From contig NZ_CP066786.1 of assembly GCF_016598595.1 (NCBI RefSeq), positions 62,001 to 126,000 of the forward strand: a DNA stretch of 64,000 nucleotides, in the 5' to 3' direction. Origin of the DNA: Martelella lutilitoris. Lineage in GTDB: Bacteria > Pseudomonadota > Alphaproteobacteria > Rhizobiales > Rhizobiaceae. Positions 38,437 through 47,467 of this stretch are shown piece by piece; within the stretch, counting starts at the first letter, position 1; each line of letters begins with the position of its first letter. The notes under the pieces are model-generated. The model did not search any database and was not told the origin of the DNA. It saw only the letters and a program-made list of their open reading frames with translations. The position numbers and the translations under genes were made by a program.

Positions 38437-39696
38437 ATGACGCTTGCCGCTCCCCGCAATTTCGACCCCTTGCCTCGCCGCGCCTCGGTTGCCGTTGATG
38501 TCGGCGGCGTGATTGTCGGAGGCGGCGCTCCGGTGGTCGTCCAGTCGATGACCAACACGGATACGGCCGATATCGACGCGACCGTCGCGCAGGTGGCGGC
38601 GCTGTCCAAGGCCGGTTCCGAACTGGTGCGCATCACGGTTGATCGCGACGAGGCGGCCGCCGCCGTGCCGCGCATTCGCGAACGGCTGGAGCATCTCGGT
38701 CTCGACGTGCCGCTCGTCGGCGATTTTCATTATATCGGCCACAAGCTTCTGGCCGATCACCCGGCCTGCGCCGAGGCCCTTGCCAAATACCGCATCAATC
38801 CCGGCAATGTCGGCTTCCGCGACAAGCGCGACAAGCAGTTTGCAGAGATCATCGAAATGGCGATCCGCTACGAAAAGCCGGTCCGCATCGGCGTCAACTG
38901 GGGCTCGCTTGACCAGGAGCTGCTGACGCGGCTGATGGACGAGAACGCCGAAGCCGGTTCGCCGCTTTCCGCCCGCGATGTCACCCGTGAAGCCATCGTG
39001 CAATCCGCGCTTCTGTCGGCCGAACTGGCCGAGGAGATCGGCCTCGCCCGCAATCGCATCATCCTCTCGGCCAAGGTCTCCCAGGTCCAGGACTTGATCG
39101 CCGTCTATTCCATGCTGGCCGAACGTTCGGACCATGCGCTGCATCTGGGCCTCACGGAAGCCGGCATGGGCACCAAGGGCATCGTCGCCTCGTCCGCCTC
39201 CATGGGCTATGTGCTGCAGCACGGCATCGGCGACACGATCCGCGTGTCTCTGACGCCGGAGCCCGGCGGCGACCGCACCCGCGAGGTGCAGGTGGCGCAG
39301 GAACTGCTGCAGGTCATGGGTTTCCGCCAGTTCGTGCCGGTGGTGGCCGCCTGTCCCGGTTGCGGGCGCACGACCTCGACCGTGTTTCAGGAACTGGCCT
39401 CCAAAATCCAGTCGGATCTTCGCAAGAACATGCCGGTTTGGCGCGATAAATATCCGGGCGTGGAAGCGCTCAACGTCGCGGTGATGGGCTGCATCGTCAA
39501 CGGTCCGGGCGAAAGCAAGCATGCCGATATCGGCATCTCTCTGCCCGGCACCGGCGAAACGCCCGCCGCCCCGGTCTTCATCGACGGCAAGAAGGCCAAG
39601 ACCCTGCGCGGGCCGAACATCGCCGCCGATTTCGAGGCGATGGTCAGCGATTATATCGAGAACCGCTTCGGTTCGGGCAGTCAGGCTGCGGAATAG
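38437..39696 (+). CDS. ispG: 4-hydroxy-3-methylbut-2-enyl-diphosphate synthase
   Basis: A 419-residue IspG (GcpE), the iron-sulfur enzyme of the methylerythritol phosphate isoprenoid pathway. The cluster ligands are visible in CPGCGRT and [10 protein letters not shown]; the TIM-barrel part includes [11 protein letters not shown] and [13 protein letters not shown] at 38437 is preferred since GGAG (38427-38430) is well placed for it; the in-frame ATG at 38431 would touch the ribosome site. It is convergent with the DUF1413 gene, five bases apart. Confidence 0.95.
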   Translation: MTLAAPRNFDPLPRRASVAVDVGGVIVGGGAPVVVQSMTNTDTADIDATVAQVAALSKAGSELVRITVDRDEAAAAVPRIRERLEHLGLDVPLVGDFHYIGHKLLADHPACAEALAKYRINPGNVGFRDKRDKQFAEIIEMAIRYEKPVRIGVNWGSLDQELLTRLMDENAEAGSPLSARDVTREAIVQSALLSAELAEEIGLARNRIILSAKVSQVQDLIAVYSMLAERSDHALHLGLTEAGMGTKGIVASSASMGYVLQHGIGDTIRVSLTPEPGGDRTREVQVAQELLQVMGFRQFVPVVAACPGCGRTTSTVFQELASKIQSDLRKNMPVWRDKYPGVEALNVAVMGCIVNGPGESKHADIGISLPGTGETPAAPVFIDGKKAKTLRGPNIAADFEAMVSDYIENRFGSGSQAAE

Positions 39697-39701
39697 GAAG
39701 C

Positions 39702-39920
39702 TCAGTTCTTCACATAAAGCCTGCCGCCGCCCTTCTTGCGGCCGGTGTCCTCCACGCCGGGAAAGCGGCCCTTGCGCACGGCGTTGAGGAATTCGCGGCC
39801 GAACTTCACCTTGTCGCCGATATAGAGGCGGTTCCAGCCTTCGCCGTAGAGTTCCGGGAAATGAAATTCGCCCGGCTCCAGAGCGAGGAGCCGGTTTGCG
39901 ATCTGGTCTTCGTCGAGCAT
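39702..39920 (-). CDS. DUF1413 domain protein
   Basis: A 72-residue basic protein of DUF1413 (LALEPGEFHFPELYGEGWNRLYIGDKVKFGREFL region), a small family of unknown job seen in rhizobia and firmicutes. It starts one base after the LysE gene stop on the same strand, so it is in that transcript. The C-terminus (GRKKGGGRLYVKN) is positively charged. Confidence 0.7.
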   Translation of the reverse strand: MLDEDQIANRLLALEPGEFHFPELYGEGWNRLYIGDKVKFGREFLNAVRKGRFPGVEDTGRKKGGGRLYVKN

Positions 39921-39921
39921 G

Positions 39922-40563
39922 TCAGAACCTTGTCGTCAGAAGTTTCAGGCCGGCAAGTGTGAAGAGCGCGGCCATCGTCCCCTCGATGGCGCGGCGGCCC
40001 TTGCGGTAGCCGCGCACGACAACGTCGGACGAGAACATCAGCGCCAGCGCGTTGAAGGTCAGGAAGCCGATGATATTGGCGCCGGCGATGAACAGGATGA
40101 TGGTGCCATGATCGGCATCCTTCGGCAGGCCGATGGACACGAGCGAAACCCAGGCAAAGATCGCCTTCGGATTGGTGAGGTGGATATAGAGGCCGCGCCG
40201 GTAGAAGGCGCCGAGGCTGAGACGCCCGGCAATCTTCGGCGCCATGTCGGCGGCATCCGCGCGCATCGCGGCGCGAAAGCTCTTGTAGGCCAGATAAAGC
40301 AGATAGCACCCGCCGATGATCTTCAGCGCCATCAGCCCATAGGCAAGCTTCGTCACCACGGCGGCCATGCCGGCGCCGGCCAGCACGGCCCAGAAAAAGG
40401 AGCCGGTCAGAACGCCGTTGGCCAGCGCCACGGCCTGCTGCCTGCCCTGGCTCATGGCCGTGCCGGCAATGGCAAGCGTTGCCGGGCCGGGGCTGACGAC
40501 GGCAACGAAATAGGCCGCCCAGGCAAGTGCCAGAGATCCCAGAAGCTGCGGCGTATCCATCAT
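39922..40563 (-). CDS. LysE-family amino acid or metabolite exporter
   Basis: A 213-residue membrane protein with about six helices. The VVSPGPATLAIAGTAMSQGRQQAVALANG start and YRRGLYIHLTNPKAIFAWVS motif are typical of LysE/RhtB exporters. It follows a ProC-like gene by nine bases and precedes DUF1413 by one base. Two ATG codons in tandem (40563, 40560) are possible starts. Substrate not determined. Confidence 0.88.
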   Translation of the reverse strand: MMDTPQLLGSLALAWAAYFVAVVSPGPATLAIAGTAMSQGRQQAVALANGVLTGSFFWAVLAGAGMAAVVTKLAYGLMALKIIGGCYLLYLAYKSFRAAMRADAADMAPKIAGRLSLGAFYRRGLYIHLTNPKAIFAWVSLVSIGLPKDADHGTIILFIAGANIIGFLTFNALALMFSSDVVVRGYRKGRRAIEGTMAALFTLAGLKLLTTRF

Positions 40564-40572
40564 CCTGTCCTG

Positions 40573-41358
40573 TCAGTCGGAAGAAGGTTTCGCATTCTCG
40601 AACCGATCCCAGATGCCGTCAAGCGCCTTTGAAAACGCGGTATAGACGTTGTTGTCCTTCAGGTGTTTGAGCACCTGTTCATTGGTGCCGCCACGTGTCG
40701 CCGATTCCCGCGTCAGTTCGGAAAACGACATCTCAGGCGCGTTGCGAGCCGTTGCGGCAAGCGCGTAGAAAACTGCGCCGGAAAAGGCCCGCGCCTTGTC
40801 GGCCGGCAGGTTCTTCGCCTGAAGCCAGTCGGCAATCGTCTCGTAATAGGCAAAGGCGCCGGCAAGCGAGGCGGTGGCGACGCACATCGCCTGGTATTCG
40901 TCATCCGTCTCGGCGGCAACCACGGTGCCGAGCGGATCGAACATCGCAATCGCGTCCTCATCCGGCGGGAAGACCGGCGTCGGGCCGCCGTGAAAGGCGA
41001 CCGCCGGCAGCGGCGTCACCAGCGTGATCCGCGTTGCCGGGGCAACGATCTTGGCAAGCCGCGCCTGGCTGAAGGTCGGCATGAAGCTGATGACGTGGTG
41101 GGATGGGCCGAATTTCAGCGTCTTGACGATCTCTTCGGCATCGCCCGGCCTCAGCGCCAGGCAAACCGTCTCCGCGCCGTCGATAACGTCCTGATTGCTC
41201 GCCGCGATCTCGACATTCTCGAAGCGGTCGGCAAGTCCGGCCGCGATTTCCTCATTGCGCGGCGAGACAAGAATGGTCGGCTTCTCGCCATCGACCGTGC
41301 TCATGCCGGTCACCACGGCCTTCGTGATCTCGCCCGTTCCGATAAACCCGATTGTCAT
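40573..41358 (-). CDS. Pyrroline-5-carboxylate reductase-like NAD(P) protein
   Basis: A 261-residue protein with the ProC layout: Rossmann motif GFIGTGEITKAVVTGM at the start and a helical dimer domain with the SELTRESATRGGTNEQVLKHL stretch, close to the ProC signature. The usual chromosome copy of proC is often elsewhere in rhizobia, so this one may act on another imine or simply make proline. AGGAAGG precedes the ATG. It lies 148 bases downstream of folD and next to lysE. Confidence 0.75.
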   Translation of the reverse strand: MTIGFIGTGEITKAVVTGMSTVDGEKPTILVSPRNEEIAAGLADRFENVEIAASNQDVIDGAETVCLALRPGDAEEIVKTLKFGPSHHVISFMPTFSQARLAKIVAPATRITLVTPLPAVAFHGGPTPVFPPDEDAIAMFDPLGTVVAAETDDEYQAMCVATASLAGAFAYYETIADWLQAKNLPADKARAFSGAVFYALAATARNAPEMSFSELTRESATRGGTNEQVLKHLKDNNVYTAFSKALDGIWDRFENAKPSSD

Positions 41359-41400
41359 GACATTCCTTCCTGAATTGCTGCCCCAGCATAGGAAGCCATG

Positions 41401-41418
41401 CCCGGTTTGAAAACCGGG
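41401..41418. terminator. Hairpin between folD and the ProC-like gene
   Basis: CCCGGTTT-GA-AAACCGGG is an 18-base perfect hairpin, placed after the folD stop (minus strand) and before the ProC-like gene. There is no T run on the minus-strand side; it may partly separate the two transcripts. Confidence 0.4.
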
Positions 41419-41506
41419 TTCGCCCAGAAAGGCGGGTCTAGGGCGGCGCGCGGCGTTGCCGCCGGAGGAGACTTGCGCCGCCCTGGACCAACGCCGCACA
41501 GCGCCA

Positions 41507-42409
41507 TCAGGCGGTCAGGTTTGCCGGCTCGGCAAGCCCGCGACGGCGACAGGCAGCCGTCAGCGTGTTGGCAAGCAGACAGGCGATCGTCATCGGGCCG
41601 ACGCCGCCCGGCACCGGCGTGATGGCACCGGCCACGGCACTTGCGGCGGCGAAATCGACGTCGCCGACCAACCGCGTCTTTCCTTCCCCGCGCTCCGGCG
41701 CATCGATGCGGTTGATGCCGACATCGATCACGCTCGCGCCGGGCTTGATCCAGTCGCCCTTTATCATCTCGGGCCTGCCGACGGCGGCAACCACGATATC
41801 GGCCCGGCTGACGACGGCCTTTAGGTCGCGCGTGCGCGAATGGGCGATGGTGACGGTGGCATTGGCGGCAAGCAGCAATTGCGCCATCGGCTTGCCGACG
41901 ATGTTGGAGCGACCGATGACGACGGCTTCAAGGCCGGAGAGGTCGCCGTATTCTTCCTTCAGCATTATCAGGCAGCCGAGCGGGGTGCACGGCACCATCG
42001 CCTTCTGTCCGGTCGCCAGGAGGCCGACATTGGCGACATGAAAACCGTCGACATCCTTGGCCGGATCGATCGCCGCCAGAACCTCGGCTTCGGCTATATG
42101 ACCGGGCAGCGGCAATTGCACGAGAATGCCGTCGACCGCGTCATCGGCGTTCAATCGCGCGACAAGCGCCAGAAGTTCCTCGGCGGAGGCCTCCTCCGGC
42201 AGACGGTGTTCGAACGAGTTCATGCCCGCCTCGAGCGTCTGTTTGTGTTTGGCGCGGACATAGACTTCGGATGCGGGGTCATCGCCGACCAGAACCACGG
42301 CAAGGCCCGGCGTCACGCCGTGTTCGGCCTTCATCCGTGAGACGTGGCAGGCCACCGCACCGCGAATGCGGGCGGCAAAGGCCTTTCCGTCAATGATCTT
42401 CGCCGTCAT
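41507..42409 (-). CDS. folD: Methylenetetrahydrofolate dehydrogenase / methenyl-THF cyclohydrolase
   Basis: A 300-residue bifunctional FolD. The catalytic Tyr50 and Lys54 (YVRAKHK), the substrate motif [10 protein letters not shown], the NADP site [14 protein letters not shown] and the end motif [11 protein letters not shown] are all present. It interconverts methylene-, methenyl- and formyl-tetrahydrofolate. It lies 36 bases behind the YciI-ligB-ligA-hydrolase genes on the same strand, opposite a LigM-type demethylase, PurU and a MetF-like protein. That setting suggests use in oxidising methyl groups taken from methoxy-aromatics, besides its housekeeping role. Confidence 0.95.
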   Translation of the reverse strand: MTAKIIDGKAFAARIRGAVACHVSRMKAEHGVTPGLAVVLVGDDPASEVYVRAKHKQTLEAGMNSFEHRLPEEASAEELLALVARLNADDAVDGILVQLPLPGHIAEAEVLAAIDPAKDVDGFHVANVGLLATGQKAMVPCTPLGCLIMLKEEYGDLSGLEAVVIGRSNIVGKPMAQLLLAANATVTIAHSRTRDLKAVVSRADIVVAAVGRPEMIKGDWIKPGASVIDVGINRIDAPERGEGKTRLVGDVDFAAASAVAGAITPVPGGVGPMTIACLLANTLTAACRRRGLAEPANLTA

Positions 42410-42445
42410 CTCGTCCTCCCGTCGGCATTTCCCGTGCGAGCCGGT

Positions 42446-42778
42446 TCAGTCTGCCGGAAGGCGCGGGCTCATCGGCTCGCTGATCCGGTGCGCCTGGAAT
42501 GTTTCGGGCAGGGGCGTCAGCTCGATTTCTGCGACAATGCCCGCCTTGCGGAAGGGATCGCCCTCGGCAAAGGCCTCGGCATCGGCGCGGGTTTTTGCTT
42601 CCAATATGCCGAAATTGCCGCAGGAGCGGCCCTCGTCATCGACAAGCGCCGAGCCGATCAGCACCGAGACCAGTCCCTTGCCGCCCGAGGACACCCATGC
42701 GCGATGCTCGGGTCGGGTTTTCTCACGCAGGTCATCGACGTCAGGCGCATTCATGCACCGCATCAGGAAAAACGCCAT
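42446..42778 (-). CDS. YciI-family protein
   Basis: A 110-residue ferredoxin-like-fold protein of the YciI family (MAFFLMRCMNAP start, EHRAWV with the conserved histidine, GSCGNFGILEAKTRADAEAFAEGDPF-like centre). Some relatives are muconolactone isomerases or help dehalogenases; others have no known job. Its start overlaps the ligB stop by one base (TGATG), so it is coupled to ring cleavage and may act on the ring-opened product. That is inference. Confidence 0.75.
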   Translation of the reverse strand: MAFFLMRCMNAPDVDDLREKTRPEHRAWVSSGGKGLVSVLIGSALVDDEGRSCGNFGILEAKTRADAEAFAEGDPFRKAGIVAEIELTPLPETFQAHRISEPMSPRLPAD

Positions 42779-43617
42779 CACGCATTCTCCAGCACGACCA
42801 TGCCGGCGCCGGTGAGCGAGGCGGGGGCAAAATAATGCCTGTGCTTCATCTCCACATGCGGGTTCATGGCCGCGCGCATCACCAGCCACATGATCAGTTC
42901 CGCGCCCTCCGAGCCGAACTGGTCGACATAGTCCTTGCGGCTCATGTTCCGGTATTTCTCGAAGTCATTGGCGATGCCGTCGAGCCAGGCCTCATCGGCC
43001 TCACGGTTGATGAAGCCGGCGCGACTGCCCTGAAGCTGGTGCGAAAGCCCGCCCGTGCCCATGATCACCACGCGCTCATCGCCGGGGAAGCTTTCGATCG
43101 CCTTGCGCAGCACCTTGCCCATTTCCCAGCAGCGCTGCGGGGTGGGGATCGGATACTGGATGGTGTTGACCCAGATCGGCACCACCTTCACCGGCCAGTG
43201 TTCGGGGCGGCCGAAGAACAGTTCCAGCGGCACCTGAAGGCCATGGTCAACCTCGATCTCGCGGCAGACCAGCGGGTCGAAATGGTTCTCCACCATCGTG
43301 TCGACGATATGCCATGAGAGATCGACGGCACCCTCGAATTCCGGCACGGCGCGCGGGCCCCAGCCCTCGTCCACCGGCTTGTAACTATCCGCCACGCCGA
43401 TGGCGAAGGTCGGCACGCGGTCCAGGAAGAAGGTGTTGCCGTGATCGTTGAAGATCACTACTGCGACATCGGGCTTCTTGTCCGCCATCCACTGCTTGCC
43501 CGGGATATAGCCGTCGAAGAAGGGCTTCCAGTCGGGCGTTTCGGCAAGGCCCTTGTCGAGCGCCACGCCGATGGAGGGTACGTGGCTGGTGCCCACGCCG
43601 CCAATGATTTCGGCCAT
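42778..43617 (-). CDS. ligB: Class III extradiol dioxygenase, beta (catalytic) subunit, LigB-type
   Basis: A 279-residue LigB-family dioxygenase. Iron ligands His12, His59 and Glu240 and the acid-base His193 and His125 sit at offsets of two from Sphingobium LigB numbering, so the active site is intact. It opens a catechol-type ring next to the hydroxyls: protocatechuate (4,5-cleavage), gallate or 3-O-methylgallate. The subunit gene ligA is directly upstream and overlaps by one base. With LigM nearby, a methoxylated or trihydroxy substrate is possible. Which one cannot be decided here. Confidence 0.85.
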   Translation of the reverse strand: MAEIIGGVGTSHVPSIGVALDKGLAETPDWKPFFDGYIPGKQWMADKKPDVAVVIFNDHGNTFFLDRVPTFAIGVADSYKPVDEGWGPRAVPEFEGAVDLSWHIVDTMVENHFDPLVCREIEVDHGLQVPLELFFGRPEHWPVKVVPIWVNTIQYPIPTPQRCWEMGKVLRKAIESFPGDERVVIMGTGGLSHQLQGSRAGFINREADEAWLDGIANDFEKYRNMSRKDYVDQFGSEGAELIMWLVMRAAMNPHVEMKHRHYFAPASLTGAGMVVLENA

Positions 43618-43958
43618 TACATCTTCCCCAGTCTTGTCTTGAGAAATTCGTCCTGGCTCATGCCGGCCTGGGCCGCGCCGATTTCGGCCATGCTCGCCGG
43701 ATCGACCGCCGCGATCTTCAGGATGAAGAACAGATTGCCGCCAAGCGCCACCATCTTGTGCCAGTCGCGGCTCATCACCGCCTGTTTCTCCGCCTCGCCG
43801 AGACCGAAACTGTCGAGAAAGGCTTCCTCGTCGGCCCTGAAGGCCGCGCGGTTTTCCGGCTTGCCGAGCGCCATCGCCATCTTGTTCATCCGGTAGCCGT
43901 TTTTCGAACGCTCACGCTCGAAGAGCGGCGTTTCGGGAATTTCGAGCACGTCAGACAT
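43617..43958 (-). CDS. ligA: Class III extradiol dioxygenase, alpha subunit, LigA-type
   Basis: A 113-residue helical protein of the LigA family, the small subunit that covers the LigB active site. It has the family stretch FLDSFGLGEAEKQAVMSRDWHKMVALGGNLFFILKI. At 113 residues it is shorter than SYK-6 LigA (about 139). The ATG at 43958 follows AAGGAGGAG and lies inside the end of the hydrolase gene (eight-base overlap); its own stop overlaps the ligB start by one base. The three genes are clearly co-translated. Confidence 0.85.
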   Translation of the reverse strand: MSDVLEIPETPLFERERSKNGYRMNKMAMALGKPENRAAFRADEEAFLDSFGLGEAEKQAVMSRDWHKMVALGGNLFFILKIAAVDPASMAEIGAAQAGMSQDEFLKTRLGKM

Positions 43959-44661
43959 TGAGCTCCTCCTTATGCTGATCGAGCCAGCCGGTAATGGCGG
44001 CAACCGTTTCCGCCGGGCGCTCCACGGGCATGAAATGCCCGGCCCCCTCAATTATGTGAACCTCGGTGATCGCCAGTTTGTCGGCGATCTCGCGATGCTG
44101 CTTTTCCGGCGACCAGCTGTCCTGCGCGCCGGTGATCAGGAGAACCGGACAGGCGATGTCGGCGATGTATTCCATCGCGTTCGGGCGCTCCATGATGGCG
44201 CGGATCTGGCGGGCGTGAATATCCGGCCCGGCCTTGAGCACCATGTCCGTCAGGTCGTCGACGAGCGCCGGGTCCGGCGGAATGCCTTCAGCGAGCATTG
44301 GCGGCAGCCATTCGGCGGCAAGGGCGGCCATGTCCTCGTAGCCGCGGGCGATCTTGGCGAGCCGCTTGGGCGCCTCGTTCTCTCCCATGCCGTCATGTCC
44401 GGTATTGGCCAGTACGAGGCCGCGCACGCGCTCCGGCGCCTGGCGCGCCAATTCCATGGCGACGCGCCCGCCCAGGGAATGGCCGACGGGGATCAGCGGC
44501 ACTTCGGTCTCGTGCAGCAGCCGGGCCGCCATCTCCTCGATCGTCGTGTCGCGTCTGATGTCGGCATCGACCACCTCAAGCCATTCCGGCGCGGCCTGGG
44601 CAACAGCGCGCCAGACGCGGGCGTCGGAAACCAGGCCGGGAATGAGAAGCAATGTGGTCAT
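43951..44661 (-). CDS. Alpha/beta hydrolase of the meta-cleavage operon
   Basis: A 236-residue alpha/beta hydrolase with the nucleophile elbow GHSLGG, the acid in ITGAQDSWSP and the histidine in EGAGHFMPVERP. It is first in the minus-strand operon hydrolase-ligA-ligB-yciI and faces the GntR regulator. It could hydrolyse an ester or lactone that feeds the dioxygenase, or a ring-opened product. GGGAGGG precedes the ATG at 44661; an upstream in-frame start at 44730 would place the gene across the promoter. Confidence 0.8.
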   Translation of the reverse strand: MTTLLLIPGLVSDARVWRAVAQAAPEWLEVVDADIRRDTTIEEMAARLLHETEVPLIPVGHSLGGRVAMELARQAPERVRGLVLANTGHDGMGENEAPKRLAKIARGYEDMAALAAEWLPPMLAEGIPPDPALVDDLTDMVLKAGPDIHARQIRAIMERPNAMEYIADIACPVLLITGAQDSWSPEKQHREIADKLAITEVHIIEGAGHFMPVERPAETVAAITGWLDQHKEELNV

Positions 44662-44744
44662 GAGTGGCCCTCCCAACGCCACCGTGAATACATTTTCTGT
44701 AGCGATAGCGAAAAATTCGGGAAAAATCAACCAAGAACCGACTA

Positions 44745-44761
44745 TAATGTATACATAGATC
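44745..44761. promoter_or_regulatory. GntR operator, copy 1 (hydrolase side)
   Basis: TAATGTATACATAGATC contains the perfect palindrome ATGTATACAT (44747-44756). Read on the other strand the 17 bases are identical to copy 2 at 44816. It lies 84 bases before the alpha/beta hydrolase start. Confidence 0.8.
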
Positions 44762-44815
44762 GATCGAAAGACGCTTGAGGCCTTACTGACGAGTCGGATG
44801 ATCTTGCCCTGATCC

Positions 44816-44832
44816 GATCTATGTATACATTA
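44816..44832. promoter_or_regulatory. GntR operator, copy 2 (gntR side)
   Basis: GATCTATGTATACATTA contains ATGTATACAT (44821-44830). It is the exact inverted copy of the site at 44745-44761 and stands 48 bases before the gntR start. The two sites bracket both divergent promoters. Confidence 0.8.
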
Positions 44833-44880
44833 GCCGTTCACGGCCCGGTCCATCGGGTCGCATCAGGTCGGGAGGTAAGG

Positions 44881-45636
44881 ATGGACAGGCAAACGACGGC
44901 GAAGACCCATACGATGCGGGCGCTGGTGGAGCTGCGCAAGCGAATCCTGGACGGCGCCATTCCGGGCGGCACGCGGCTGTTTGAGGTGGCGCTCGCCGAG
45001 GATCTTCAGATCTCGCGCACGCCGGTGCGCGAGGCGATGTCGCGGCTGGCGGAGGAAGGGCTTCTGGAGCGCGCCCGCAGCGGCGGTTTTCTTGTGCGCA
45101 GCTTCGCCTATGCCGATGTGCTGGACACGATCGAGCTGCGCGGTGTGCTGGAGGGCACCGCCGCGCGGCTTGCTGCCGAACGCGGGGTGAGCGAGAGGGC
45201 GCTGAAGGAGATTTCCGCAATCGTGAGGGCGCTCGACGGCTGTGTCGGCGTGTCGCCGGATGACGTTGATTTCGATAGCTATTCGGAATTGAACGGCGAA
45301 TTTCATAATGCGCTGGCCACCCTGCCGCGCTCGGCCACGCTGGAGCGCGAACTGGCCCGCGCCAAGCAATTGCCGTTTGCCTCGCCCTCTGCCTTCCTGC
45401 CGGACAAGACCAAGCTTTCCGATTTTCGCAGGTCGCTGCAGGTGGCTCAGGAGCAGCACCGTGAAATCGTCACTGCGATTGCCCAGCGCCAGGGCTCGCG
45501 GGCGGAAGCGCTGGCACGCGAACATGCATGTGCCGCGCGGCGGAACCTGGAATACATCTTCTCCAAGGAGCGCAATCGCGTCACCACCGTGCCGGGCCTT
45601 GCGCTTGTTGCGCCTGACGACACGATTCTTCCCTAA
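44881..45636 (+). CDS. GntR-family regulator (FadR/FCD type) of the O-demethylation genes
   Basis: A 251-residue GntR protein: winged helix at about residues 12-75 (LRKRILDGAIPGGTRL, ISRTPVREAMSRLAEEGLL) and a C-terminal all-helical FCD ligand domain with the metal-type histidines in EFHNAL and EQHREIV. FCD-type regulators of vanillate genes (VanR) are known repressors. It sits between the hydrolase-ligAB operon and ligM, and the palindrome ATGTATACAT stands at its own promoter, the hydrolase promoter, ligM and metF. The ATG at 44881 follows GGGAGGTAAGG; the ATG inside the operator at 44821 was rejected. Confidence 0.88.
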   Translation: MDRQTTAKTHTMRALVELRKRILDGAIPGGTRLFEVALAEDLQISRTPVREAMSRLAEEGLLERARSGGFLVRSFAYADVLDTIELRGVLEGTAARLAAERGVSERALKEISAIVRALDGCVGVSPDDVDFDSYSELNGEFHNALATLPRSATLERELARAKQLPFASPSAFLPDKTKLSDFRRSLQVAQEQHREIVTAIAQRQGSRAEALAREHACAARRNLEYIFSKERNRVTTVPGLALVAPDDTILP

Positions 45637-45713
45637 GATGATCGCTATCAATGCGAGAAATTTGCAGGCGGAGAAGTTTTCCGCTTGCATTCTTCAGGTC
45701 GCCTTGCAAATGT

Positions 45714-45723
45714 ATGTATACAT
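45714..45723. promoter_or_regulatory. GntR operator before ligM
   Basis: ATGTATACAT, perfect palindrome, followed by TA as in the gntR copies. It ends 27 bases before the ligM start, where a bound protein would block the polymerase. Confidence 0.75.
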
Positions 45724-45750
45724 TATTGATGCTTTGGGAGGAGTTGAAAA

Positions 45751-47163
45751 GTGGCAGGTCAAAACCTATCGACTGTAATGAAGGGGTTCTCGAATCCTGT
45801 TGAGCTTTTGCGGAATTCGCGAGCAGGTATCTATGTATACCCTGTCGTGGCGCCGGAGTTTTCAAACTGGCGCAGCGAGCAGATGGCGTGGCGCAACACC
45901 GCCGTCCTGTTCGACCAGACCCATCATATGGACGAACTGATCGTCGAGGGCCCGGACGCCGAGGCGTTTCTCGCCTATGTCGGGATCAATGGCTTTTCCA
46001 ATTTCGATCAGAACCGCGCCAAGCATTTCGTGCCGGTCACGCCGGCCGGCCACGTCATCGGCGACATGATCATCTTCCGCGAGCGCGAGGACAAATTCGT
46101 CCTGGTCGGCCGCCAGCCGACCGCCAACTGGACCAAGTTCCAGGCCGCCATCGGCAAGTGGAACGTGCGGCTCGTTCACGATCCGCGTTCGGATTCGCGT
46201 CCCGAGGGCGAGCGCGTGCTGCGCACTCATTACCGTTTCCAGATCCAGGGGCCGGATGCCAACAAGATCCTCGACGCCATCAATGGCGGGCCGGTTCCCG
46301 AAATCAAGTTCTTCCATGTTGACTGGATCAATGTCGGCTCGAAGCGCGTGCAGGCGCTGCGTCACGGCATGGCCGGCGCGCCGGGCCTGGAAATCTGGGG
46401 CCCCTATTCCGACAAGGCCTATGTCCTGTCGACCATTCTGGAAGCCGCCGCAAAAACCGGCGTCGATCTGCGCCGCGTCGGCTCGCGCGCCTATTCCACC
46501 AACACGCTGGAATCGGGCTGGATTCCCTCGCCTCTGCCGGGCATCTACTCGGGCGACGGCATGATGGCGGACTATCGCGACTGGCTGGGCGCTGATGCCT
46601 ATGAGGCGGTCGGCTCCATCGGCGGTTCCTTCGTCTCCGACAATGTCGAGGACTACTATACCAACCCCTTCGAGCTCGGTTACGGCTTCTATATCGGCTG
46701 GAAGAAGGATGATTTCATCGGCAAGGACGCGCTCGCCAAGCTCAAGGACGCGCCGAGCAACCGCAAGAAGGTTACCTTCGAGTGGAACCCGGAAGACGTC
46801 GTGAAGGTCATCGCTTCCAGTTTCGAGGAGGGCACGCCCTACAAGTGGATTGATTTCCCGCAGCCCAATTATGCGTCGTCCACGGCCGATATGGTCATGC
46901 AAGGCGACAGGATGGTCGGCATGTCGATGTTCAACGGCTATTCCTACAATGAGCGCAGGGTTCTCTCGCTCGGCGTCGTAAGCCAGGATGTCAATGTCGG
47001 CGATGTGTTGACGCTGAAATGGGGCGAGCCGGAAGCGACGCAGAAAACCTCGGTGGAGCCGCACAGGCAGGCGGAAATCCGCGTGCGCGTCTCGCCGACG
47101 CCCTATGCCGCAGAAGCCCGAGAAAACTATGCCGACAGCTGGCGCACCAAGGCGGGCAGCTGA
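45751..47163 (+). CDS. ligM: LigM-type tetrahydrofolate-dependent aromatic O-demethylase
   Basis: A 470-residue GcvT-fold protein. The whole length follows Sphingobium LigM (about 471 residues): MLRNS/LLRNSRAGIYVYPVVAPEFSNWR, LFDQTHHM, RHGMAGAPGLEIWGPY, SNTLESGWIPSPLP and GMSMFNGYSYNE. LigM moves the methyl of vanillate or 3-O-methylgallate to tetrahydrofolate, giving 5-methyl-THF. GTG at 45751 follows GGGAGGAG. Upstream is a GntR palindrome, and purU and a MetF-like gene lie downstream. DmdA and sarcosine-type demethylases share the fold but not these motifs. Confidence 0.88.
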   Translation: MAGQNLSTVMKGFSNPVELLRNSRAGIYVYPVVAPEFSNWRSEQMAWRNTAVLFDQTHHMDELIVEGPDAEAFLAYVGINGFSNFDQNRAKHFVPVTPAGHVIGDMIIFREREDKFVLVGRQPTANWTKFQAAIGKWNVRLVHDPRSDSRPEGERVLRTHYRFQIQGPDANKILDAINGGPVPEIKFFHVDWINVGSKRVQALRHGMAGAPGLEIWGPYSDKAYVLSTILEAAAKTGVDLRRVGSRAYSTNTLESGWIPSPLPGIYSGDGMMADYRDWLGADAYEAVGSIGGSFVSDNVEDYYTNPFELGYGFYIGWKKDDFIGKDALAKLKDAPSNRKKVTFEWNPEDVVKVIASSFEEGTPYKWIDFPQPNYASSTADMVMQGDRMVGMSMFNGYSYNERRVLSLGVVSQDVNVGDVLTLKWGEPEATQKTSVEPHRQAEIRVRVSPTPYAAEARENYADSWRTKAGS

Positions 47164-47467
47164 CGCCTTTCTCGTGAAAATCGGCGCCGCCTGCGCTAGG
47201 GCGGCTGCCGGCAATAGGGACGCCGCACGGCGCCATGGCGGTTGTTGTCCGCCGCCGGTGGCGGAAACGGCGCAAATCGCGGTTACGGGACTACGCCGAG
47301 GAGGGCCTGTCCGATCGCGTTTTCCGCAGTGCCGCCCATGATCGACGCATTGTCGCCAAGCGTCCGGCTTTCGTCGCCGGAGCGTAACGAAGAGGAGTTC
47401 GGGAGTGTGGCCGCAGCCAAGCGGGCGCGCTCAGTCTACCAAGTCATGAAACCTGGGGAGGAGAATC
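47164..47467. other. Gene-free gap between ligM and the second TRAP operon
   Basis: 304 bases, GC-rich, without a convincing gene, terminator or copy of the GntR palindrome. Short hairpins are present (for example CCGGC...GCCGG near 47370). The TRAP genes may be read through from ligM or have a promoter I cannot recognise. Confidence 0.5.

Noticed and set aside
43617..43958. LigA-LigB taken as certain protocatechuate 4,5-dioxygenase
   Set aside because: Active-site residues are shared by gallate and methylgallate dioxygenases, so only the family is claimed.
44821..44880. ATG at 44821 as the start of the GntR protein
   Set aside because: It lies inside the operator palindrome and has no ribosome site; ATG 44881 follows GGGAGGTAAGG and gives the normal GntR start.
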